From NCBI GenBank assembly GCA_014526335.1, contig JACTAT010000085.1, positions 169,377-233,376 of the forward strand: a stretch of DNA of 64,000 bases. The letters run 5' to 3'. This document shows, in pieces, positions 56,032-64,000 of this stretch. Position 1 is the first letter of the stretch. Every line of letters starts with the position of its first letter. A program made the position numbers and the translations under genes. A model generated the notes under the pieces. That model saw nothing but the letters and a program-made list of their open reading frames with translations, made no database searches and had not been told where the DNA came from. The DNA is from Chrysaora quinquecirrha. Its lineage: Eukaryota > Cnidaria > Scyphozoa > Semaeostomeae > Pelagiidae.

Positions 56032-56575
56032 AGATTACGCTTACCTTAAGTAGCATCTTGTTTGTATATGTTGGGGCTTGAAAAAGAAATACGATCCAGT
56101 CACCAGTTTGGTTTAATGACATGACCCATCAATATACCCGAAAATTTTTTTGTGATTTGGGCCATTAGTTGTAAATTTGACAATAAACAGCTTAATAATC
56201 TATTAAAACGCTGGGAACGCCCTTCTATGGAAAATAAAAACAGCTTCATTAATTATCCTTACATGAAGAGGGGAGGGTAACGTTAGAAAAAGCAATCGAG
56301 GCAAAAGTCAAATGTGAAGCAGAACGTAAAGCTTTATAAGTTAATATACCTTATGCATTCCACTCAAAGTTTTCAAAATGTATGTCTATGCTTCTTTGCA
56401 TTGCATTATTCAACACTTCTCTCACCTCCTTGGATGTTTCAAATGCTCTTGCTAGTTCATCGTTTCCTAGATGTTCAAACATGAATGGAGTTGATAGTTT
56501 CTTTTAAAAATAAAGTGTTCAGATATAAAAGCAAACCAATGATACATATAACTCTGTAGAATATGTAAACCCACG
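56032..56575. other. Right flank of the giant element, nothing recognised
   Basis: AT-rich with no frames showing motifs. No sequence matching the left flank (9850-9932) was found, so the insertion target is unknown. Confidence 0.4.
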
Positions 56576-56582
56576 TACAAAT

Positions 56583-57070
56583 TTGATCTCATTTCTTTTC
56601 TTATCACCAAGCAATGCAGGAAAAATTTTCACACTTCCCTTCAGCCTCACAACCTTAAGTCCAGTCAACTTGTGGTATGAGCTCAAACAAATTGCAACAG
56701 AAATGGAAAAAATTAAAAAAGATTACAAAATGTATGGTTACCTTGGAAAAAAAGTCTTAAGAAATCATTTGAGTTAAACATTGGATAATAACGATGTCAC
56801 TTAAGATTGCATTAATCTTGATAAATGATTCATGGTTCTTTATAAATGATTAATATTTGTTGTTGTAGGATAATTCAACTGTGTTTAGAAATCCAGTGGT
56901 AGAGAAGCAGAACAACTAAACCTGTCAGAGGAGCAAAGGCAAGGTGGGCTTATATTTGACGAAATGAGCATTCAAGAAAATATAAGACTTGGAAGAGTTG
57001 GAAACTCTTACCAAATTACTGAATTTGTGAATCTTGGTTGTAATAATAAAATTACAATGTTTTTTTAACT
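56583..57070 (+). pseudogene. P-element/THAP9-like transposase remnant 1
   Basis: An open piece reads LSPSNAGKIFTLPFSLTTLS and YELKQIATEMEKIKKDY. After a TTGTTGTAG acceptor-like site the next piece reads EEQRQGGLIFDEMSIQENI and GNSYQITEFVNLG. The G-G-L-I-F-D-E-M-S-I-Q phrase is a signature of P-element-like transposases, with the Asp likely catalytic. Stops and the lack of flanking domains show a fragment. The same pieces recur at 61501-61695 and 63170-63366. Confidence 0.6.
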
Positions 57071-57128
57071 GGTAAGTGCTATATTGAGTTTTGCCAATCA
57101 GCTTACACATAAGAGATAAGTTTTTAGT

Positions 57129-57474
57129 TTACTGCTCAGTAATGATATTTTCCAGCAGTGCCCCAATAATTGCATTTCTCTTACTTCTAAATTTAACACC
57201 ATATGCTTCACAAAGCTTCTTCAATTCCTCAACTATGTTCATATTCCACAGGTATGCTTCTCCACATTTTAACAGAAGGCCTCGTAAGCAGCAGTGAGCA
57301 TCTCGCTTTTTGAATGAGGCGAAATTCTCAAATTGACGGAGAGAGAATTTTGCATGCTTCTTTTCCTGAGACTTTTTCATCATAGCCTCTCTCTTGAAAT
57401 CTGAAAGAAATTGCTTTCCTCCAGCATGAATATATTTTGGCAAAACCTGTTCCTACATGCTTTCCATTGGTTTC
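57129..57474 (-). CDS. Conserved unrecognised minus-strand exon, copy 1
   Basis: An acceptor AAGCATGTAG at 57453-57462 opens a frame EQVLPKYIHAGGKQFLSDF that continues to a stop at 57129. It includes CCLRGLLLKCGEAYLWNMN and LCEAYGVKFRSKRNAI. The 104-codon Met-started frame is kept in the duplicate at 63426-63740 with only two residue changes, although the duplicates are young enough that this is weak evidence for selection. Family unknown; a transposon protein end is likely. Confidence 0.4.
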
Positions 57475-57579
57475 TGGACAATACAGAAAGAAAGACTTAC
57501 ATAAGGAAAGAAAAATTATTTATTGAAAACTCTTTTCAAAGAAATGTCAGAGCTGTAAGCAAGTAAATATCAACACTCC

Positions 57580-58620
57580 TGAACTTTTGAATACACCATT
57601 GGCCTATACACATCCTAACAAGGTAAGATTAGCTCTGCAAGAGGAAAGGTCAAAAGTGACAATGCTTTAGAAAAAGATAAAGAGAATGAAACGTGAAATT
57701 GAGATTTCAGGTGTGGAATTGGATAACGAATTGGCCAGTGACATATATATCAACCACAATGGCTAATAATATGGAAACATCTTCTCCATTTATGAAATTA
57801 TTTTTGGAGCAGCAAATCAATCTTTTAAGAAATGGTCACAAGAAATATCATCCAATTGATTATCAGATTTTGCCTCTCTCTGGCTTCAAAATCTGCTGCA
57901 GATTATGACGAGCTGAGGGATTCAAAAATATTAACACTTCCTAGTCGCAGAACACTGAGAGTCTACTGAAATGCTATCAGACCAAAAGTTGGTTTAAATC
58001 CTGAAGTAATTGCAGAACTTACTCTGCTTTGAAAGGTGCTCAACGATATGTTGTGCTGTCAATTGATGAAATCAAAATACAGAAAAAATTAGTTTATGAC
58101 AAACATTCTGGTGAGTTAATAGGATTTGTGGATTGGTGTGACATAGAATTAAATCACTCATGTTTTAATAATGTTGACCAGTTGGATATACATGCTCTGG
58201 TATATTATGTTCGAGGTTTGGCTTCAAACTTGAAGTTCAGTATTGCATACTTTGCCAAAAAGGTGTTACATCTTATCAGATTATGACAACCTTCTGGGAG
58301 GCAATTGAAGCACTTGAACTGACATACCAACTACCAGTAATAGCTGCTGTATGTGATGGCGCATCATCAAACAGGAAGAATTGACAGAAGCATTCAGTCA
58401 AGATTGTCTTGAAGAATACTTTGGAAGGCAGAGAAGTCTTGGGAGAAGAAGTGACAACCCCCCTGTTATCAATTTGGCTATAATGCCAACACATTAAGAA
58501 TGCAAAGATCAGTTGTACGTTTAACAGGTAACACGGAAGGAGCCATCAAATACAAACGGCAACATTCATGGTACAACGTTGATAAAATGCCTCTAAAACG
58601 ACATCAAATTGAAAGTAAAA
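57580..58620 (+). pseudogene. P-element/THAP9-like transposase remnant 2
   Basis: Pieces in several frames read HPNKVRLALQEERSKV, MKLFLEQQINLLRNGHKKYH, LPSRRTLRVY, then RYVVLSIDEIKIQKKLVYD and LIGFVDWCDIELN, HALVYYVRGLASNLKFSI, TTFWEAIEALELTYQLPV and [11 protein letters not shown]. The L-S-I-D-E-I box and the C-D-G-A-S-S-N-R box are characteristic of P-like transposases in invertebrates. Frame changes and stops occur near 57668, 57760, 57900, 57970, 58280 and 58380, so it is dead. A second copy's start is seen at 63875-64000. Confidence 0.7.
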
Positions 58621-59480
58621 CAATTTAATTATTCAACTATGTCAGGTTCTGTGCTTTCGCTTGGTTTTCTTTAATTTATCTTTGTGTTGGTTAGTATATA
58701 TCTTTTGCATAAGAGAATGCTCTCATACGTAGATATAGTTTAAGTATGTTCTTTAGCAATTTTTTTTTGCTTCGAAGTTTAAGCCCACATCAGCATCAAC
58801 AACCATTAAGTTATTGTTCATGCTGACTATTCTTCTCTCCATCCTTAACTGGCTAACCATATAGAGGGAGGGTTGGAATAAGAATACCAAGCAGGATACA
58901 TCCAAACCAGACTGGTATACAGAGCTAGTAATAAAAGGCATCCAAACAGCTCATGTGGTAGAAGAGAAGAGGATACCCCCCTACTGTGCAAGAACCTGGT
59001 AACTAATTAGACCTGGTCGTTAATATCCATTTCTGCTTGGGCATAAATGGGGTCATTGAAAATGCTCTTGTCCGATGAAATTAGCTGAAAAGGATAGCTG
59101 CTGAAGAATTAGGAAATGTGAAATTTGTAATCATGTACGTTGATGAAGACAATGACAAGATCTCAAAACCTACCAGGACCTGGCCATTGCATTAAGTGAA
59201 AATGTTAAGTCATTTACCATTTGCCCATCACGAACAGAAAAGAGAGAAAGAAAAATAAGCTATTGCCAACGGAGAGACAAGTCAGACTGGGAGAGATCCT
59301 CAACTTGAAAATTTAGAAAGAGATGTAGAGGTAGGCAGAGAAGCTTAAGGGGATGACACAGTAGATATTGATGAGCAACCACAACAAAAGAAAAAGAAAC
59401 CCTTTTGGTAAGAAAATGCCAAGAAAGAGTTTGGAAATCTTTGTATCTACTTAAGTAAAGAACATGAAAAAGAGTTTGGC
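58621..59480. other. Unrecognised stretch before the LINE remnant
   Basis: No clear gene. Parts of it may be the decayed start of LINE ORF1, but the frame is too broken to tell. Confidence 0.35.
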
Positions 59481-59860
59481 TTGCCCTGTAACTATAAATA
59501 TAAACTCCTTAACCATCGCAGCACGAACAACTTGAGAAATAATGACCCTGAAACGATCACAACCAGAATCAAAGATCTTGCCGTCAAAGCGAAAAAGAAA
59601 TTCCAAACGTTGTTGTATCGGGCATCCTACCAAGAGGAGATTCAGATGTATTGGAGGTTAAAAGACTTAAGGTAAATTCATTGCTGTGTAATTTACTGGC
59701 CACAAAGAACATCCACTTTATTAGAAATGATAATTTTGAACAGGAATGACGGTTTTTGCTATCTAGGGACAGGGTGCATTTGAATGACAGTGGGACAAAT
59801 GCCTTAGGCCAAGATTTTGTAGACTTTTTTAATAATTTTTTACTAACCTCTCAATCTTGA
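59481..59860 (+). pseudogene. LINE ORF1 C-terminal, esterase-like domain
   Basis: The frame reads EKEIPNVVVSGILPRGDSD and KVNSLLCNLLATKNIHFI, then after a stop at about 59746 DRVHLNDSGTNALGQDF. The G-D-S and D-x-x-H-L-N boxes fit the SGNH/GDSL esterase domain of ORF1 in CR1/L2-type LINEs. The in-frame stop and missing N terminus show decay. Confidence 0.65.
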
Positions 59861-59974
59861 AATGTATTTAAGACTAATCAACTGTCAAATTAGTGCGCAT
59901 GATTCTTACAAACCGAGGTCAATATTTTCTGTATAAAGTTCAAAATTCGCATCAAGTGCAAGTAGGCCTACTAC

Positions 59975-60979
59975 TTGGAACCACCATTCACTAATGATTC
60001 CAGTTTTTCAGAAAATTTACATTTTTTAGAATCGGTAGAATTGGAGGAGTTGTGTGATATAGAAAATTTTTTCAATCTTAGAGTTAGATATGATAAAAAT
60101 CTTATAGTAAGTTGCCTAAACATAAATAGCATTAGGAATAAAATAGTTGATCTCAGGGCGGTCGTTGAGGGATGTTTGCCAGGCATTTTGGTTATTGAAG
60201 AAACTAAATTGAATTCAGATTTCAGGACTGAAAGCTTTCTTATGAATGATTTCTAGAAAGCCTTACGTCTTGATAGAAATGAACATTGTGGAGGCCTCCT
60301 TCAATATGCTAGAGAAGGAATTATTTGCAACAGACTCCCTAGTTTTGAGCATAGTTCTCTTGAAATAATATGTTCTGAGATAATGGTAAACAAAACAAAA
60401 TGGATTATTTTTAGCTTATACCCCCCTCCAGACACCAATAATATATAGACTTTTTTGACCATATATCAGCGTCATTAAATTCTGCATTGGATAAGTATGA
60501 CCATGTCATTTTATTGGACGATATAAATATGGAGATGTTGTAAACTGATTTCTTTCTGTGACATTTTCAGCTTATCAAATCTAGTAACTACAAATACTTG
60601 TTTTACGAAACACCCCAATTCTTCCATTGATGTAATTCTCACTAATAAGCCAAACTGTTTCCATAAGACTTCCGTGTTTGAAACTGGTCTCAGTGATTAC
60701 CATGCCCTGGTTGCTACGGTCATGAAACCTCATGTTCCGTGGCTGAAGCACAAAGTGATAAAATATCGAAACTATCAAAAATTTGACAGAGAAAAATGCA
60801 CTAAAGATATAAAAGAGGCTAGCTTCTCTCCCTCCAATGACCCAAATCAATTATATGATACTTTAACACAAGTGTTCCGTGGCATTGCTGAAAAACATGC
60901 CCCTCTGAAAATGAAGATTTTACAGGGAAACATGGCCCCTTTTATGACACAAGATTTACGGAAAGCTATTTATACTTGA
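59975..60979 (+). pseudogene. LINE apurinic-endonuclease domain, truncated
   Basis: The first piece (59975-60256) holds SCLNINSIRNKIVDLR and LPGILVIEETKLNSDF, the N-terminal strands and catalytic Glu region of an AP-type endonuclease. In-frame stops follow at about 60254 and 60446, with CGGLLQYAREGIICNR between them. The last piece (60674-60979) has TGLSDYHALVATVMK, the S-D-H-type end of the domain with His shifted to Tyr-His. No reverse transcriptase follows, so it is truncated at its 3' side by the sequence from about 61030. Confidence 0.75.
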
Positions 60980-61029
60980 TCAAGGCTTAAAAACAAATTT
61001 AACAAGAATCGAACTAAGGGGAACAAAAT

Positions 61030-61500
61030 ATTTTTTAAAACATAGAGTTAGGAATATAAAAACACTAGAGTGCGCACTCTATTGCGCAAATTTGAAGCAC
61101 CCCAGTGCCATCTTGTTGGAGGTAGAAAATGCGAAACTGCATACTGGTGAACAGTACGAGTTATAGCCTACAGACCAGAAAGCAAGGACATTTTAGAATT
61201 CTTGCAGTTATGAGCGATGCATAATCAATAGATTGATTGTCGAAGCTTCGGAAAAAAGATAGTTTTGGTCTCTTGGACACAAGCAACCGTATCTTTGAGG
61301 CTGAGAGCAAATTTTCCATCCTGACCAAAAATGGACGTCAAGTCAAGCCAGTGAGTTTTGTGAATGGAGGATTGGATGAATGGAGGATTGGAGGAAGAAC
61401 TGAACTTCTTGACAAAAGTAGCAGGAAAGGTTTTATTCTTTTGAGGTTTGTGTCTCGCTTTAACAGCAGTTATCAAATTTTATCTTGCATTATGCTTAAT
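61030..61500 (+). other. Possible extra coding piece upstream of duplicated P-like segment
   Basis: The + frame from 61237 reads DSFGLLDTSNRIFEAESKF and VNGGLDEWRIGGRTELLD, then runs into the duplicated segment. It looks moderately protein-like but has no recognised family. An AG-rich acceptor is not clear. Confidence 0.3.
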
Positions 61501-61724
61501 TTGATCTCATTTCTTTTCTTATCACCAAGCAATGCAGGAAAAATTTTCACACTTCCCTTCAGCCTCACAACCTTAAGTCCAGTCAACTTGTGGTATGAGC
61601 TCAAACAAATTGCAACAGAAATGGAAAAAATTCAAAAAGATTACAAAATGTATGTTTACCTTGGAAAAAAAGTCTTAAGAAATCATTTGAGTTAAACAAT
61701 GGATAATAACGATGTCACTTAAGG

Positions 61725-63100
61725 TGGTACATTAGCTAAATTTTGAAACATGGTGAATGCTGCAAAACTAGATTTTCTTGTAGTAAAAAACCAAGTTAAG
61801 TGTTTTTAGACTCCCTTTCACCCAGTAGCTCTCTTTGTTAATTCGAGTACTATTTATCTGCGAAATAAATTTCACTCTGCACAGTATCTTGAAGTTTTCA
61901 CTATCCTCAAGGGTATAATTTCTCCACATAAAGCTCTGCATGTGTCCAAGGCTAATAATTTCGAAATACTTAACCCGACATTAACAAAACCAAACCCAGC
62001 CATGTCTTGCCGAAGCAGGCCCATAGGAAGCAAGGGAGATAGAAAAGGGCATTAGTCCCCCCTAATAGTTCCCTGAATCATTTGTTCTCAGCATGGTGTC
62101 TATTATTTCTATTATTCTTGAACAAAGTTTGCCTTCCCAATACTTTTCTCCAAACAACAGAGGAGGATGTCGTCCTACTGTGCTACTCTGCAGCTTACCT
62201 TTCCTCCTTCACAGTTCCATAACACTCTGTGAGCCTGAATAGAAATAGTCTTGGACTTGGGCCAGAATAAACTAGTATTGGGCAAGACTTAACCCAGCCA
62301 AAACCCAAGCAAAACAAACAGAACTAAGCTGAACTATCTAAATGGCAGTCAAACTAGCTATTTGATGTGATTGTAATTATTCACACACTGTCCTTCTCCA
62401 AGTGGTCTTCCTGCATTGCATTCTTGCCGCTCTCTTGGCATTCTCCACAACCTGGTGTGCATTTCAATCCATTTTTTTGCAACTGCATCGCAGATTTGAG
62501 CACCCCTTTTTGCAATTACAGCTGATCGATTTCAGGAGCTCTTTTGGTGCGTATTGGAGATCAGTTTGCAGAGGCCTCATTTTTTCATCTTCATTCATTC
62601 AGCCCCAATCAGTAGGATCCATATCTCTACCATTCCATTGCATTATTTGAGCGAAAATTCTATAACTATGGTACTTGACCAGGGTTATACCCATCAAAAA
62701 CTACAAGGGCTTTTGTGTACTTCCTTTTGACATATGCCACATAACTATCAATAATTGAGGCATAAGATGTTCCACGCTTCTAAGATTTCCATTGCAGCAA
62801 GGAGCCCCTATCTAAAACATACTTTAATGGCTGCAATGGTATTTCAACTTTTGTGTTGACCAGTTTTCTGATGCCACTCGCCAAGACGGGTTGTTAGCAT
62901 TTTCAAGAGGCAATAAGTTTCAAAAAGAGATGCCTGAACAGAACATCCAAAGTAAGTATAGTATAGACTTTGTACCTTTTGCACATACAACATTGATGTT
63001 GTCTCTCTCATAATTCACATAGTGAGTGAGTGTAAGATGACTATTTACTCATCTCTACCAATTTGGATGTTCCCCAATTCAAAATGTATTTTCTCAAACA
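61725..63100. mobile_element. ~1.38-kb insertion in duplication copy 2
   Basis: Begins GTGGTACATTAGC and ends TTTTCTCAAAC. Copy 1 shows the empty site CACTTAAGATTGC. The AAG on both sides fits a 3-bp target duplication. No inverted ends and no recognised coding region, so the element type is unknown; a deletion in copy 1 is the alternative. Confidence 0.55.
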
Positions 63101-63169
63101 AGATTGCATTAATCTTGATAAATGATTCATGGTTCTTTATAAATGATTAATATTTGTTGTTGTAGGAAA

Positions 63170-63366
63170 ATTCAACTGTGTTTAGAAATCCAGTGGTAGA
63201 GAAGCAGAACAACTAAACCTGTCAGAGGAGCAAAGGCAAGGTGGGCTTATATTTGACGAAATGAGCATTCAAGAAAATATAAGACTTGGAAGAGTTGGAA
63301 ACTCTTACCAAATTACTGAATTTGTGAATCTTGGTTGTAATAATAAAATTACAATGTTTTTTTAAC
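63170..63366 (+). pseudogene. P-element-like transposase remnant 1, second copy
   Basis: Repeats the GGLIFDEMSIQENI piece of 56875-57070 without visible change in the protein phrase. Confidence 0.65.
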
Positions 63367-63425
63367 TGGTAAGTGCTATATTGAGTTTTGCCAATCAGCT
63401 TACACATAAGAGATAAGTTTTTAGT

Positions 63426-63771
63426 TTACTGCTCAGTAATGATATTTTCCAGCAGTTCCCCAATAATTGCATTTCTCTTACTTCTAAATTTAACACCATA
63501 TGCTTCACAAAGCTTCTTCAATTCCTCAACTATGTTCATATTCCACAGGTATGCTTCTCCACATTTTAACAGAAGGCCTCGTAAGCAGCAGTGAGCATCT
63601 CGCTTTTTGAATGAGGCGAAATTCTCAAATTGACGGAGAGAGAATTTTGCATGCTTCTTTTCCTGAGACTTTTTCATCAAAGCCTCTCTCTTGAAATCTG
63701 AAAGAAATTGCTTTCCTCCAGCATGAATATATTTTGGCAAAACCTGTTCCTACATGCTTTCCATTGGTTTC
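63426..63771 (-). CDS. Conserved unrecognised minus-strand exon, copy 2
   Basis: Same frame as 57129-57474. The two residue changes are Met to Leu in KREA(M/L)MKK and Ala to Glu in IIG(A/E)LL. No family recognised. Confidence 0.4.
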
Positions 63772-64000
63772 TGGACAATACAGAAAGAAAGACTTACGCA
63801 AGGAAAGAAAAAATTATTTATTGAAAACTCTTTTCAAAGAAATGTCAGAGCTGTAAGCAAGTAAATATCAACACTCCTGAACTTTTGAATACACCATTGG
63901 CCTATACACATCCTAACAAGGTAAGATTAGCTCTGCAAGAGGAAAGGTCAAAAGTGACAATGCTTTAGAAAAAGATAAAGAGAATGAAACGTGAAATTGA

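Larger units (their letters stand above)
56575..57710 (+). repeat. Direct duplication, copy 1
   Basis: This segment recurs at 61500-61724 and 63101-64000 in the same orientation with only a few mismatches. Copy 2 is split by about 1.38 kb between CACTTAAG and AAGATTGCATT. Confidence 0.9.
61500..64000 (+). repeat. Direct duplication, copy 2 (runs off the window)
   Basis: Matches copy 1 at offsets of about 4.92 kb before the interruption and about 6.30 kb after it. The interruption (about 61724-63100) is absent from copy 1 and is flanked by AAG on both sides, suggesting an insertion with a 3-bp duplication. Copy 2 continues past the window end. Confidence 0.9.

Overview
The window is AT-rich eukaryotic DNA. 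Its genes are split by GT..AG introns with polypyrimidine-tract acceptors, and it is packed with transposable elements and tandem repeats. The element types point to an invertebrate animal, most likely a cnidarian such as a coral or sea anemone: a LINE with an esterase-type ORF1, a compact Ty3/gypsy element, P-element/THAP9-like transposases, an XPG-like element ORF, and OTU-bearing transposase genes. No host housekeeping gene is recognised. The species call is inference.

The main structure is a very long inverted repeat. Both ends begin GGTAACGACTTCATG, at 9933 reading inward on + and at 56031 reading inward on -. The two arms carry the same blocks in mirrored order: a near-identical outer block of about 400 bp, a ~95-bp minisatellite (A), a shared spacer, and a second minisatellite (B) with core GGAGAAGGAAAACTCC. 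Between the arms lie two genes transcribed outward, each ending almost exactly where its arm's minisatellite B begins. The leftward gene (about 20560 to 16714, - strand) encodes a transposase-like protein with an N-terminal Cys/His region, an OTU cysteine-protease domain and two tesmin/TSO1-type CXC repeats. The rightward gene (32707 to 51038, + strand) has at least 21 recognisable exons and ends in a PHD-type zinc finger. I read this as one giant (~46.1 kb) two-gene DNA transposon, now decayed.

Younger elements are nested inside it. A 4.43-kb Ty3/gypsy retrotransposon with 108-bp LTRs (21942-26373) sits in the middle of a hairpin MITE. Several members of that MITE family (TIR starting CACG then a T-run, flanked by TA) are scattered across the window. 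A ~2.7-kb element with ~570-bp inverted repeats and a broken XPG-like ORF (38002-40729) sits inside the rightward gene, where at least one exon appears to be missing. A ~298-bp TA-flanked insertion lies inside a 357-bp satellite array in the left arm, and two abutting inserts lie in the right arm.

Left of the giant element are a decayed LINE reverse transcriptase (- strand, 0.15-1.47 kb), a short unrecognised exon, a ~360-bp tandem repeat (3.72-4.85 kb), and a multi-exon - strand gene (9855 to about 6164) with an OTU-like region and a Cys/His finger. Right of it are P-element-like transposase remnants, a - strand ORF kept in two copies, a LINE ORF1/endonuclease remnant (59.5-61.0 kb), and a ~6.3-kb-offset direct duplication (56.6-57.7 repeated at 61.5-64.0 kb) that runs off the window end.
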